DNA of 53,085 bases. Source: a virus. The DNA is taken from IMG/VR virus record IMGVR_UViG_3300021389_000031, positions 1 to 53,085 of that record; one strand, 5' to 3'. The notes beneath the pieces are model-generated. The model made no database searches. It was not told where the DNA came from and was given only the letters and a program-made list of their open reading frames with translations. Positions 13,126 through 22,632 of the stretch are shown in pieces (within the stretch, counting starts at the first letter, position 1; every line of letters starts with the position of its first letter). The position numbers and the translations under genes are program-made.

Positions 13126-15213
13126 ATGAAAACTGACGACAGAGTGTTGATGGATGAAGCTGTAGCCTCCGGGCTTAAGGACCGTTCAAAAGGTGACTAT
13201 GTTGATCGTCCTGCGGGGCAAATCTCCCAACTCGTACGGGAGAAGTACAATCGTGCATCTGATGCCCGTCAAGGGGAAGAGACTCGTTGGCTTAGGGCCT
13301 ACCGCAACTATCGGGGTATTTATGGCCCAGATGTCCAATTCACTGAGACAGAGAAGTCCCGAGTCTTTATCAAGGTCACAAAGACTAAAGTCCTTGCGGC
13401 ATATGGACAGATTACGGAAGTACTCTTCGGCAATAACCGCTTTCCCATTTCTATCAACCCCACTACCCTACCTGAGGGTGTTGTGGAGAGTGTCTATCTC
13501 GATACTAACCCACAAACATCTAGTCTGGCTCAGGGAGCCGCTCAGGGGGCACCTGCAGAGGCACCTAAGCTTCTGCCGGGGGAAACACTACGGGATTTTC
13601 GTGAGCGTCTGGGTGGCCTCTCAGCGACTCTGGAGCCTGTGAAGGATAAACTTAAGGAAGGTCCGGGTAACGGACCCACTGAAGTGGCCTTTAGCCCAGC
13701 TATGGTCTCTGCGAAGAAGATGGAGAAAAAGATCCACGACCAGCTTGAAGAATCTGATGCGAAGAAACAACTCCGCTCATCTGCTTTTGAAGCTGCACTC
13801 TTCGGCACAGGGGTCATGAAAGGTCCCTTCGCTGCAGATAAAGAGTATCCTAATTGGGATGATGAAGGTAACTACGACCCCACTATCAAAATCACCCCTC
13901 AAACTTCCTATGTGTCCCTTTGGGACTTCTACCCGGACCCAGACGCACGTAATATGGAAGAGGCTGAATTTGTGGTTCAACGCCACAAGATGTCTCGCTC
14001 CAAGCTTCGGGCACTCAAGCGCCGACCCTTCTTCCGCACCAATGCCATTGATTCTGCCCTCGTGAGTGGTGAGAGTTACATTAAAGAGTGGTGGGAGCAG
14101 GCTATGGAGGATGATGAAGACCAAGGGACTCAAGTAGAACGCTTTGAGGTCCTTGAGTTCTGGGGGTATATGGATACCTCCGCACTGAAGAAATACGGGG
14201 TGGAGATCCCCTCAGAACTTCGTGATAAGGATGAGGTCTCGGTAAACATCTGGCTTTGTAATGACCAGATCCTCCGTCTTGTCATGAACCCCTTTAAGCC
14301 TGCCTACCTACCTTACTATGCGGTGCCCTATGAGATTAACCCCTACAGTTTCTTTGGGGTAGGTGTGGCTGAGAATATGGATGACACTCAGACCTTGATG
14401 AATGGTTTCATGCGTATGTCTATTGATAACGCAGCCTTGTCCGGGAACCTTATTATCGAGATTGATGAGTCAAACTTGGTTCCGGGCCAAGACCTTTCTG
14501 TCTACCCCGGTAAGGTATTCCGTCGTGAAGGTGGTGCCCCGGGTCAGGCCATCTTTGGTACAAAGTTTCCCAACGTATCCAACGAGAATATGCAGATGTT
14601 TGACAAGGCACGTCAGCTTGCAGATGAGTCTACGGGCTTTCCTTCGTTTGCTCACGGACAGACGGGTATTACTGGTGTTGGTCGTACAGCCTCTGGCATT
14701 TCCATGTTGATGTCTGCTGCCAACGGCTCTATCCGCACCGTTATCAAGAACTTTGATGACTATCTCTTGGGGCCTTTGGGGCGAGCACTTTTCCACTTCA
14801 ATATGCAGTTTGACCACGACCAAGAAATCAAAGGTGACCTTGAAGTACGTGCTGAAGGTACCGAGTCCCTGATGGCTAATGAAGTTCGTAGCCAGCGGTT
14901 GATGCAGTTCCTTGGGGTTGTTCAAAACCCTGTACTAGCCCCATTTGCTAAAATGGACTACCTTATCCGTGAAATTGCTAAGAGTATGGAACTTGATCCC
15001 GATAAGGTAGCCAACTCTATGGGCGCTGCAGCTATTCAAGCTGAACTGCTTAAGAAGTTCCAAGCTGAAAATCCTCAGGTGGGGGCACCTCAAGCTCCTG
15101 CTGGGGTTCAAGCCCAAGACACTACTGGTAGCGGTGGTGGTAACATGGGGACTGGTTCCGTACCAACACCCGGAGAGCCGGGGTTCTCAGCTAACACTGG
15201 AGCTATGCAGTGA
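13126..15213 (+). CDS. Portal protein, 695 aa
   Basis: Forms the 12-mer ring through which DNA enters and leaves. Length and position directly after terL and before scaffold fit a podovirus portal. Recognisable are an N-terminal VREKYNRASDARQGEE...RNYRGIYG, the long middle with WDFYPDPDA and NPYSFFGVG, and a Gly/Gln/Pro-rich C-terminus. No clear ribosome site precedes the ATG, and the terL relic's stop is 2 nt upstream, so translation was probably once coupled to terL. GTGA overlap with the next gene. Confidence 0.88.
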   Translation: MKTDDRVLMDEAVASGLKDRSKGDYVDRPAGQISQLVREKYNRASDARQGEETRWLRAYRNYRGIYGPDVQFTETEKSRVFIKVTKTKVLAAYGQITEVLFGNNRFPISINPTTLPEGVVESVYLDTNPQTSSLAQGAAQGAPAEAPKLLPGETLRDFRERLGGLSATLEPVKDKLKEGPGNGPTEVAFSPAMVSAKKMEKKIHDQLEESDAKKQLRSSAFEAALFGTGVMKGPFAADKEYPNWDDEGNYDPTIKITPQTSYVSLWDFYPDPDARNMEEAEFVVQRHKMSRSKLRALKRRPFFRTNAIDSALVSGESYIKEWWEQAMEDDEDQGTQVERFEVLEFWGYMDTSALKKYGVEIPSELRDKDEVSVNIWLCNDQILRLVMNPFKPAYLPYYAVPYEINPYSFFGVGVAENMDDTQTLMNGFMRMSIDNAALSGNLIIEIDESNLVPGQDLSVYPGKVFRREGGAPGQAIFGTKFPNVSNENMQMFDKARQLADESTGFPSFAHGQTGITGVGRTASGISMLMSAANGSIRTVIKNFDDYLLGPLGRALFHFNMQFDHDQEIKGDLEVRAEGTESLMANEVRSQRLMQFLGVVQNPVLAPFAKMDYLIREIAKSMELDPDKVANSMGAAAIQAELLKKFQAENPQVGAPQAPAGVQAQDTTGSGGGNMGTGSVPTPGEPGFSANTGAMQ

Positions 15214-15398
15214 ACCTAAAACCTTTTGTGAATAACAAGGAACTCTACGAGGACTTCTTGGAGTTTCTTGACACAGCTATTGCTAAAGAGCACAAGAGTC
15301 TGGAACAGGCTATAGATATGGCAACGGTATACCGCACTCAAGGGTCTTTGTTTACCCTACGTAGGATGAAGACTTTGAAGGAGCAGGTTAATGGCTGA
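15210..15398 (+). CDS. Hypothetical helical protein, 62 aa
   Basis: GTG start overlapping the portal stop; ends overlapping the next ATG. The helical, charged product (LYEDFLEFLDTAIAKEHKSLEQAI) has no known motif. Small proteins behind portal genes are frequent in T7-like marine phages; the role is unknown. Confidence 0.65.
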   Translation: MNLKPFVNNKELYEDFLEFLDTAIAKEHKSLEQAIDMATVYRTQGSLFTLRRMKTLKEQVNG

Positions 15399-18300
15399 TC
15401 TTGAAACTCAAACAAAACAAGCTTTTCAAGAAAACTACGACTTTGGCTCTGGAGGGGAGGCCCCCAAGGGTAAAGGCTATGTGGAACTGTTGGTAGATAA
15501 TATTGTTGGTCTTGACAATGATTACGAATCCTTTGGGGAAGCCTTTAGTAAATCCTTCAATAAGGACGAGCTTGGTACGCTCAAAAACATGGCAGTCAGT
15601 GCTTACGAGGGTGCCAAAGAGTTTGTAACCAGCCCCATTGAAACTTCCAAAGACATTGCCACAGAAATCTATGATAGTGTCTCCAGACTTGGTACGGAAA
15701 GCCTTGACGGCAGAATCAAGCGGATGTATGGTGTAGGTTATCAAGAAGCTACTGACGAACAGGTCACTAAGGCCAGAGAGGCTGTCCTTGGGGATGCTAT
15801 CACTGCTTCCTCCTTGGTCCCTGCTGCTAAGGGTACAACGACAGTAGCTAAGGCTGCTATCCCCGGCAAGGTTCAGGCTGACGTTGTGGACTGGACGCGT
15901 TCTTTACTTGACGGTGACAAAGAGTTCAGAACCGAATCTAAGAAACCTGCACGAGGCTTGAGTGCTCAGGCTGTTCGCGGTGAGGGTACTTCTGAGGATA
16001 TCCTAGATACAACGGGCCTAATTGCAACAGGGGGTCTTAGCGGGGCTGTGCCTAAGGGTGCTCTTCGTAGCTTTGGGGGTAAGACTGAACAGTACCTTGC
16101 CCCAATCTATAAGAAAAAATCTGCTATAAACCCTGAAGGACCAGATATAACCTTTGGGTCAAAAAAGTTACGAGACCTCTTTGAAGAAGACAGCTTTGAT
16201 AAACCTTTAAGCTTTAGTGACGAGGGGGAGTGGGATCTTGAAGATTTAGAGGGTTTTACCCCAGTTTCCGAAAGCTACGATAGCTCAAAGTTAGGTTATG
16301 CAAGAAACATGGACCTACATACCCTAGCAGAGATTAGCCTTGGTAAGGTTAATCTAGAGGAAGCCCTAGATTACATCGGAACAGATGCGACTCCCGAGGC
16401 TATTAGTTATATCAGTTCCCGTTTGAACAGGCTCTCTAATAACCCGGAGTTTGTAGCTTACAAAAATAGCCTTGAAGCAAATCCGGGTTTTGACTTTATC
16501 AAAGCTTACTATGAAAATCTCCCAAAGGGGGAGGCTGATGTAGTTTTTAGGTCCCCAGTCCCTGAAGTCTTGGATAACATGGCTTGGCCAAAAAAGGGGA
16601 AAGATGGTTATCAAATCATCAGTGAGCTACAAAAAAACCCAAGTGTGCTCAAGTCTGAGTTAGATACAATCCTCCCCGAAATTGACAAAACTAAGAAGTA
16701 CACTCTAGACGAGGCTCAAGAGGTTGTTAAGGGGAATCTTTGGGATACTAGGGTTCAGGTACTTAGTGGTAATGACGCCAAGTGGGAAGCATACCAGAGA
16801 CAACCAATAAATGGGCCTCACAAAGACTACTTTGAGCTACTTATTAACTCTGAAAGAGCCTCCCCCGATAAATCAGGTTTTAAGCCTAAGGGTTCACATT
16901 TTCAAGATAAGACACTTGCACATGCAAGGGCTTCTGTTCAGGAAGACCAGAGGGGGGATTTTATCCTTGTAGAGGAGATACAGTCTGATCTTCTACAACA
17001 TGGGGCACTATCCCCTCAAAAAGGCAAAACGGTTAAAAGTCCCGCACAGGTGGTAGAAGAGTCCCCCCATCTAAGTAGCTATGACAACTTAGATAAAAAG
17101 CTCCTACAGTTAATTGGGGAAGATAGAGACCCCATGTTTTTTGACTGGAGGGGTTATGAGGATTTTATCCTAGAGGTGGGACCAGAGAATTTGATACCTA
17201 ACAGCAGTCTGGGGGACGTTTTAACCGTTCTTGCGAAGGAGACTGGTGGGCAGTCACCCTCAGACAATTTATTGGGTCTGTACACAAACTATAAAGTAGG
17301 TTTTAAGAACCCTAATGCTTGGACCTCCCCACAAACAGATACTGGGTGGGATTATTGGGACAATCTTAAAGATACCTATTATAATGTGGTTGCACCTGAG
17401 GTCTCTTCCTATAATGAACCGGGTATCTCTTCTCCTCCACTAAAAAAAATTGAGGATAGTGTAAGGATGACACTTACCTCTATGATATCTGAAGCAGATG
17501 CTAGGGGTATAGATCGAATTGTTATACCCCCTCTTGAGCAGATTGTTAGTCGTAGATTTACTAAAGGTACAGAGCAGTTTGAAAAGGCCATGAAGCCTAA
17601 TAGCCTCTTCTCTAAGATATATACTACATATATACAAGATGCTGTTAGAGACCTTCAAAAAGAGGTTGGTTCAGGTAATATCTCCACTAGACTGGTTGAT
17701 CTAGACTATACAGAAGGTCCAACAACAGGTCTAGAGATAGATTTTACGGGTCTGCGTAAGTCTGACTACGACATCAAGACACCTAAATTTGCAGAAGGTG
17801 GCTTAACAATGGATGAACAAATGAACAAACTCTTTGCTGAAGGTGGTATCAATACTGGTGATATCCAACGAGACCCTATCTCTGGAAATGAAGTACCCCC
17901 GGGGTCTCTCCCCGAAGAAGTGCGTGATGATATCCCAGCCAAACTTTCATCTGGGGAATATGTTATTCCTGCGGATGTACTCCGGTACTATGGGGTAGCC
18001 TTCTTTGAAAAACTCCGTACCAAAGCTAAACAAGGTTTGAGTGAGATGGACTCTGAGGGTCGTATTGGTGGAGACACTGAAGGTCCTCAAGAGACTGCTA
18101 TGGAGCAGGGTGAAGAAGAAGACTTCCCGTTTTCTCTGGAAGAACTCCAAGCTGAAGATAACTCTTTGGAAATGGCTGAGGGTGGTGTCGTACCAGATAC
18201 TCCCACTGCTAACTTCGATCCTAACAAGTTCTCTTATAGCCCCACAACAGGTGCTACTGGTTCTCAGATGAAGCAGTATAAGGATAAGGATGGTAACATC

Positions 18301-19272
18301 GTCCAAGTTCTGTTCATCAATGGCAAACCTATTGTAGACGTAGATGCTCTTGGTTATACCCTGTACGACCCAGCTACAGAGTCAACTGCTGCTGTTGCCA
18401 CCGGAGAAGAGGTTAAGAAGCCTGAGAAAACAGACGAAAACCCCCAAGAACGCGATAAGTTCATGGTCAAGGGTGCCACAGAGAAATCAGCTAGAACTCC
18501 TACCAAAGCCTTCAAGGATGTGAATTGGGCTTCAACTAGCCCCGCAGAGGCAGCTAACTTGATCGGTAATAGCTTTGACCCTACCTTTGGGGATAAGCTT
18601 GGTACAGCCCTTGGGTCACTCTTGGGCGGTAGCGCAGGGGGAGGTCTTGGTCTTACAGCAGGAGGTAAGCTGGCAAAAACAGCCATCGCTACAATGAATC
18701 TCCGAGAAGCAGCCAGTGCAGTCGCCACCTTCAGGGCAAGTGGGAATACCGCTGCAGCAGATGCCGCCCAAGCAAAACTCGATGAACTTTCAAAAGGTAT
18801 CCCTAATGCTGCGAAAATGATCTCTGGTCTGGGTACAGTAGAACCATTTGATATTGGTCTCCCAGAGGCAGTTCAAACCCCTACATCCCTTACTTCCAAG
18901 ACTAGCTCTGGTGGTAAATCCGCAGGTATTGCAACACCCACATCTATTGTGAAAGGTGCTACTTCTCTTGGGGATGGCAGTGATAAGTCCGGTGGACTCT
19001 CTTACAGTAAGGATGTAACCGGGGGTAAGTCTGCCACAGAAAGTATCAAGAGTGCTGGTGGTACCATGAGTGGGGGCCTTGGGTTTGGCAAAGACCTTAG
19101 TGGAAGCCCTAACATGGGACCCTCTGGTAATGACTTTAGCATGGGTACCCCCGTTAAAGAAGAAAGTTATGACCAAACAATCGCTCGTGGCGGTGGCTTT
19201 AAAAAAGGCGGTCTCGTAGCAAAACCTAAACCTGCTGCAAAGAAAGCCCCCCGTCGTAAAATGAAGATTTGA
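15391..19272 (+). CDS. Large multi-domain virion protein, 1293 aa
   Basis: Probably a minor head protein. Residues ~1-220 are helical with a hydrophobic stretch; ~455-580 contain NSERASPDKSGF...SHFQDKTLAHAR...ILVEEIQSDLLQHG and ~690-780 ISEADARGIDRIVIPPLEQI. I recall this EEIQSD-type domain from large 'polyvalent' phage proteins injected with DNA. After a FAEGGL linker comes SGEYVIPADVLRYYGVAFFE, frequent in marine podovirus head proteins. The rest is Gly/Ser-rich low complexity ending in a basic KKGGLVAKPKPAAKK tail. Size and position between portal and scaffold suggest packaging during head assembly. Confidence 0.7.
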   Translation: MADLETQTKQAFQENYDFGSGGEAPKGKGYVELLVDNIVGLDNDYESFGEAFSKSFNKDELGTLKNMAVSAYEGAKEFVTSPIETSKDIATEIYDSVSRLGTESLDGRIKRMYGVGYQEATDEQVTKAREAVLGDAITASSLVPAAKGTTTVAKAAIPGKVQADVVDWTRSLLDGDKEFRTESKKPARGLSAQAVRGEGTSEDILDTTGLIATGGLSGAVPKGALRSFGGKTEQYLAPIYKKKSAINPEGPDITFGSKKLRDLFEEDSFDKPLSFSDEGEWDLEDLEGFTPVSESYDSSKLGYARNMDLHTLAEISLGKVNLEEALDYIGTDATPEAISYISSRLNRLSNNPEFVAYKNSLEANPGFDFIKAYYENLPKGEADVVFRSPVPEVLDNMAWPKKGKDGYQIISELQKNPSVLKSELDTILPEIDKTKKYTLDEAQEVVKGNLWDTRVQVLSGNDAKWEAYQRQPINGPHKDYFELLINSERASPDKSGFKPKGSHFQDKTLAHARASVQEDQRGDFILVEEIQSDLLQHGALSPQKGKTVKSPAQVVEESPHLSSYDNLDKKLLQLIGEDRDPMFFDWRGYEDFILEVGPENLIPNSSLGDVLTVLAKETGGQSPSDNLLGLYTNYKVGFKNPNAWTSPQTDTGWDYWDNLKDTYYNVVAPEVSSYNEPGISSPPLKKIEDSVRMTLTSMISEADARGIDRIVIPPLEQIVSRRFTKGTEQFEKAMKPNSLFSKIYTTYIQDAVRDLQKEVGSGNISTRLVDLDYTEGPTTGLEIDFTGLRKSDYDIKTPKFAEGGLTMDEQMNKLFAEGGINTGDIQRDPISGNEVPPGSLPEEVRDDIPAKLSSGEYVIPADVLRYYGVAFFEKLRTKAKQGLSEMDSEGRIGGDTEGPQETAMEQGEEEDFPFSLEELQAEDNSLEMAEGGVVPDTPTANFDPNKFSYSPTTGATGSQMKQYKDKDGNIVQVLFINGKPIVDVDALGYTLYDPATESTAAVATGEEVKKPEKTDENPQERDKFMVKGATEKSARTPTKAFKDVNWASTSPAEAANLIGNSFDPTFGDKLGTALGSLLGGSAGGGLGLTAGGKLAKTAIATMNLREAASAVATFRASGNTAAADAAQAKLDELSKGIPNAAKMISGLGTVEPFDIGLPEAVQTPTSLTSKTSSGGKSAGIATPTSIVKGATSLGDGSDKSGGLSYSKDVTGGKSATESIKSAGGTMSGGLGFGKDLSGSPNMGPSGNDFSMGTPVKEESYDQTIARGGGFKKGGLVAKPKPAAKKAPRRKMKI

Positions 19273-19297
19273 CAATCTACCACAAATAGGCTAGATT
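19269..19297 (+). promoter_or_regulatory. Candidate sigma-70 promoter for scaffold
   Basis: TTGACA (19269-19274) overlaps the stop of the large virion protein; TAGATT (19292-19297) is 17 bp on. A hairpin, CCGGGGG/CCCCCGG at 19314-19332 with a 5-nt loop, lies in the leader before the scaffold ribosome site AAAGGA. Confidence 0.5.
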
Positions 19298-19313
19298 ATT
19301 AAGATAAGGCTAC

Positions 19314-19332
19314 CCGGGGGATAGACCCCCGG
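19314..19332 (+). other. Leader hairpin before scaffold gene
   Basis: Seven G-C rich pairs (CCGGGGG with CCCCCGG) around loop ATAGA. No T-run follows, so it is more likely an RNA stability or processing structure than a terminator. Confidence 0.5.
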
Positions 19333-19354
19333 CCCCACAGAAAGGATAAGCCAC

Positions 19355-20206
19355 GTGGATGTAATGGAAAAACCCAAGGTCGCAGGATTTGTGAATCAGG
19401 GTAATAGTCGTAGTAACCGTAAGCGCATTGAACAAGAAGAAAAGGAACTCGAAGAGCTTCTCACAGGAAAGACCCCCCAAGAGGAAACTACGGACGAAGA
19501 GCCTGAAGTAGAGGCTACAGAAGAAAAACCTCTCACCCGAGAGGAAGAATCCTTTAAGAAGCGTTATGGAGATCTCCGTCGCCACCTACAGCAAAAAGAA
19601 GCTGAGTGGGAAACTCGGTTCAAGCAGTTGGAGTCTAAGAGTCCAGAACTCCCTGCCAAAGAAGAGGATCTAGAGGAGTGGGTGAATAAGCATCCAGACG
19701 TGGCGGCTATTGTTCAAGCTCTTGCAGCTAAAGAGGCTGATAAGCGTTTTCAAGGTGCTGAAACCCGTCTCCGTCAAATTGATGAAGAGCGGGAAGAACT
19801 CTCTCGTCAACGGGCAGAACAAGTTATCCGTAAGTCTCACTCTGACTTTGATGAGATCAAGGCTTCTGACGCATTCCATGATTGGGCAGAGGAACAACCT
19901 AAGTGGGTTCAAGATGCAGTCTATGAGAATGCAGATGATCCTAAGTCTGTCATTCGCGTAATTGATCTGTATAAGGTTGATAAGGGGATGACCAAGCAGG
20001 CTCGTAAGCAGCAAGACAAAGATGCAGCTTCTACCATCCCCACTAAATCTCGTACTACTATCGAGGATGATGAGGGCCAAGCATATTTCTCTGAGTCTCA
20101 AGTTGCAAAGATGTCCGACAAGGACTACGAGAAAAACCAAGACAAGATTATGGAAGCTATGCGTACAGGTAAATTTAAGTACGATCTTTCAGGTGGTGCT
20201 CGATAA
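19355..20206 (+). CDS. Capsid scaffolding protein, 283 aa
   Basis: Guides capsid assembly and is lost from the head. GTG at 19355 has AAAGGA nine bases upstream; an in-frame ATG three codons later lacks a good site. The protein is very acidic at the N-terminus (EEETTDEEPEVEATEEK), has long coiled-coil helices (FKKRYGDLRRHLQQKEAEWE, RQIDEEREELSRQRAEQ) and a basic C-terminal end that would bind capsid. It lies directly before the capsid gene. Confidence 0.85.
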   Translation: MDVMEKPKVAGFVNQGNSRSNRKRIEQEEKELEELLTGKTPQEETTDEEPEVEATEEKPLTREEESFKKRYGDLRRHLQQKEAEWETRFKQLESKSPELPAKEEDLEEWVNKHPDVAAIVQALAAKEADKRFQGAETRLRQIDEEREELSRQRAEQVIRKSHSDFDEIKASDAFHDWAEEQPKWVQDAVYENADDPKSVIRVIDLYKVDKGMTKQARKQQDKDAASTIPTKSRTTIEDDEGQAYFSESQVAKMSDKDYEKNQDKIMEAMRTGKFKYDLSGGAR

Positions 20207-20210
20207 AGAG

Positions 20211-20238
20211 TTGACAAAACTCAAGAACACCATATAAC
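20211..20238 (+). promoter_or_regulatory. Strong sigma-70 promoter for tRNA and capsid
   Basis: TTGACA (20211-20216), 16-bp spacer, TATAAC (20233-20238), five bases after the scaffold stop. It gives the tRNA and capsid genes a dedicated, abundant transcript. Confidence 0.7.
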
Positions 20239-20250
20239 TAGATACTATCA

Positions 20251-20330
20251 CCAGAGGCCCCTTTAAGGATACCCTCTGGCACCTTACTAGAGTGTTAGTC
20301 TGTAGGTAGTAATACCTTTGTAAGACTAAC
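20251..20330 (+). other. Two hairpins in the tRNA/capsid leader
   Basis: CCAGAGG/CCTCTGG (20251-20257 with 20273-20279) and GTTAGTCT/AGACTAAC (20294-20301 with 20323-20330, with an inner GGTA/TACC). They separate the promoter from the tRNA and may be processing sites. Confidence 0.5.
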
Positions 20331-20337
20331 CTATCTT

Positions 20338-20413
20338 GCCCTTGTAACTCAGTAGGTAGAGTGCCTGATTTGTAATCAGGATGCCGTGGGTTCGATTCCT
20401 GCCGGGGGCACCA
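20338..20413 (+). tRNA. tRNA-Thr (anticodon TGT)
   Basis: A full cloverleaf: acceptor stem GCCCTTG with CGGGGGC, anticodon stem CCTGA/TCAGG around loop TTTGTAA, so anticodon TGT reads ACA; T-arm GTGGG-TTCGATT-CCTGC; CCA is encoded. It sits in the leader between scaffold and capsid. ACA is a rare codon in GC-rich hosts, so this tRNA may help translate the AT-leaning late genes. Confidence 0.92.
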
Positions 20414-20578
20414 AACGAATAACACTTCAGGACTACCCAAGCTGTTGGGCCTCCGTAAGGCTGATCCCCTTAGGACACCCCATAAAGATTGGCCTCTGTG
20501 AATCTGGTCTGTTCGTTCTTTCTCGGGTCATAAGGGCCTGAGGTCTAACTTATACGCCATAACAAAGGAGAATCTCTT
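20414..20578 (+). other. Capsid mRNA leader
   Basis: 165 bases without a gene between tRNA and capsid. It ends in an AAAGGAG ribosome site. No other structure is clear. Confidence 0.5.
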
Positions 20579-21652
20579 ATGGCTTTCGCTTCCGCTGCAG
20601 GTTATACGAACCTGCCCAATGGCAATTTCAGCCCGGTTATCTACTCGAAGAAGGTGCAGCTTGCACTGCGTAAGAAAACCACTGCTGCCGACATCACGAA
20701 CTCGGACTACTTTGGTGAAATCTCGGGCCAAGGTGATACTGTGCGTATCATCAAGGAACCGGAAATCTCGGTTTCGGCTTATGCCCGTGGTACTCAGGTT
20801 ACTGCTCAGGACCTGCAGGATGATGACTTCTCGTTGACCGTTGACAAGGCTAACTATTTTGCCTTCAAGGTTGATGATATTGAAGAGAAGCATTCGCATG
20901 TCAACTTCATGGACATGGCCACCAATCGTGCTGCTTACCGTCTTGCTGACCAGTATGACCAAGAAGTTCTTGGTTACATCTCGGGTTACAAGCAGGCAAC
21001 CCTCCACACCAACGCGGATACCGTGAACGATCAAGTCTCGGGCACTGTTGCTGTTGATACTGCTGGTACTGACGAACTGCTTTCGACTATGAAGCTGTCG
21101 CGTCCGAGCTTTGGTAACATCACAACAGCGGGTTCGACTGGGGACTCTATCCCGGTTGCTGCTCGTCTCCCGGGTGCTACTGCTCTCCCGACCACCTACG
21201 TCTCTCCGGTTATGCTGATTAACCGTATGGGTCGTCTTCTGGACCAACAGAACGTGGATAAGTCGGGCCGCTGGATCGTGATTGACCCGGTGCTGCTGGA
21301 AGTTCTCGCTGATGAAGACTCGCGCTTCATGAACGCTGACTTTGGTGACTCGGGTAGTCTCCGTAACGGTCTGGTCATTAACCAGTGGAACGGTTTCCGT
21401 GTGTATGTCTCGAACAACCTGCCTTCGGTTGGTACGGGTCCTGCTACTACGGGTACCTCGGCCCAGTCGAGCAACTTCGGTGTTCTGGTTGCTGGTCATG
21501 ACTCGTCTGTTGCTACTGCCGAGCAGATCAACAAGACCGAGAGCTACCGTGACCCGGACTCGTTCGCTGATATCGTTCGTGGTATGCACCTCTATGGTCG
21601 CAAGATCCTTCGTCCTGAAGGTATCTCGGTCGCACGTTACAACCTCGCCTAA
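20579..21652 (+). CDS. Major capsid protein, 357 aa
   Basis: Forms the head shell. Length, position after scaffold and the pattern FSPVIYSKKVQLALRKK...SDYFGEISGQGDTVRI, DMATNRAAYRLADQYD and WIVIDPVLLEVLAD fit HK97-fold capsids of SIO1-like podoviruses. A strong ribosome site (AAAGGAG) and biased codon choice (many TCG, CCG, CTG), distinct from its neighbours, point to very high expression. A G/C hairpin (21660-21681) follows the stop. Confidence 0.88.
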   Translation: MAFASAAGYTNLPNGNFSPVIYSKKVQLALRKKTTAADITNSDYFGEISGQGDTVRIIKEPEISVSAYARGTQVTAQDLQDDDFSLTVDKANYFAFKVDDIEEKHSHVNFMDMATNRAAYRLADQYDQEVLGYISGYKQATLHTNADTVNDQVSGTVAVDTAGTDELLSTMKLSRPSFGNITTAGSTGDSIPVAARLPGATALPTTYVSPVMLINRMGRLLDQQNVDKSGRWIVIDPVLLEVLADEDSRFMNADFGDSGSLRNGLVINQWNGFRVYVSNNLPSVGTGPATTGTSAQSSNFGVLVAGHDSSVATAEQINKTESYRDPDSFADIVRGMHLYGRKILRPEGISVARYNLA

Positions 21653-21708
21653 GGCGCTTAGGGGGGCCATAAGGGTCCCCCTTACAACTTCCTCGAAAGG
21701 ATAATTCT

Positions 21709-22116
21709 ATGTCTCTCGCGCAAGCTCTGCGTAGTCAGGCGATTGTGGTTGATAAATATGTTGACCTCGCCGCTACTTCGGGTACCACTGTTGGTATCTC
21801 GGTTCCTGCTGGCACTCTGGTGCTGGCTGTTGGTTTTGAACCCTCGGAAGCTGTCCCGGATGTCACCACCTACACTATGGACATCACAGACGGTACTACT
21901 ACTTTTGCTAACGATCTTAACTTTGATAATATTGCCGCTGGCACTATCAAGGTTGGCACTACCGCTGGTGTAGTTGCCGCTGCAGATACGATTGACGTTG
22001 TGACTACTATCTCGGGTTCCCCGGGTGTTATCACCGGACGCCTGTTTGCTGTGATTATTGATGCTAACGAGTCGGTTCGTCCTGCGGCTTCTGCTGCCCG
22101 CGATAAGCTGGCTTAA
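21709..22116 (+). CDS. Capsid-associated (decoration or head-fibre base) protein, 135 aa
   Basis: A Thr/Val/Gly-rich beta protein (TSGTTVGISVPAGTLVLAVGF...) with the same high-expression codon style as the capsid gene. Its place between capsid and a terminator suggests an abundant head-surface protein. No named family is recognised. Start ATG at 21709 follows GAAAGG. Confidence 0.7.
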   Translation: MSLAQALRSQAIVVDKYVDLAATSGTTVGISVPAGTLVLAVGFEPSEAVPDVTTYTMDITDGTTTFANDLNFDNIAAGTIKVGTTAGVVAAADTIDVVTTISGSPGVITGRLFAVIIDANESVRPAASAARDKLA

Positions 22117-22126
22117 TAACCTTGGG

Positions 22127-22160
22127 GCCGACCTCTCTATGGGGTCGGTCTCTTCTTTTA
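22127..22160 (+). terminator. Rho-independent terminator after capsid operon
   Basis: Stem CCGACC (22128-22133) with GGTCGG (22143-22148), loop of 9, followed by the T-rich run TCTCTTCTTTT. It ends the tRNA-capsid transcript before the second host-range cassette. Confidence 0.75.
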
Positions 22161-22199
22161 GGGGGTAGCCCCTAACTTGGTAGTATAAAAGGACGCACC

Positions 22200-22628
22200 A
22201 TGTCTAAGGGCAATACTTTCGAAAATGATCTGTTGAAGTTGATCTTCAACGCCACAGCGATTGCAAACATCGCGGACAATGCGGTCACATCGCCACTGAC
22301 CAACCTCTATGTTTCACTTCACACTGCCGACCCCGGCGAGGCTGGTAACCAGACCACGAACGAATGTGCATACACCAGCTATGCTCGTGTGGCGGTGGCA
22401 CGGTCCGGTGCTGGGTGGACTGTCACAGCCAATAGTGTTTCGCCTGCGGCTGCGATTGCCTTCCCTGCGGCCACGGGCGGCACCGAGACGGCAACCTATG
22501 CTGGGTTCGGCACCGATGCGAGCGGCACTGGCAAGTTGCTCTACAGCGGCGCTATCAGCCCCACGATTGATATCTCGTCCGGGGTAACGCCTCGCCTTAC
22601 CACGGCCACGGCTATCACCGAGGATTGA
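22200..22628 (+). CDS. Tail-fibre-type protein, 142 aa
   Basis: The pattern LYVSLHTADPGEAGNQTTNE, ARVAVARSGAGWTV and the end ATAITED are known to me from many proteobacterial phages annotated as tail fibre proteins. It is GC-rich and starts a foreign-looking cassette (22200 to about 24990). Probably a small trimeric beta protein at the tail or head surface. Confidence 0.75.
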   Translation: MSKGNTFENDLLKLIFNATAIANIADNAVTSPLTNLYVSLHTADPGEAGNQTTNECAYTSYARVAVARSGAGWTVTANSVSPAAAIAFPAATGGTETATYAGFGTDASGTGKLLYSGAISPTIDISSGVTPRLTTATAITED

Positions 22629-22632
22629 TCTT

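Noticed and set aside
19314-19332. Terminator before the scaffold gene
   Set aside because: Stable hairpin but no T-run on either strand; called a leader hairpin instead.
20528-21670. 380-aa frame antisense to the capsid gene
   Set aside because: It is a shadow caused by the strong codon bias of the capsid gene; no ribosome site and Arg/Thr/Val/Ser-rich junk composition.
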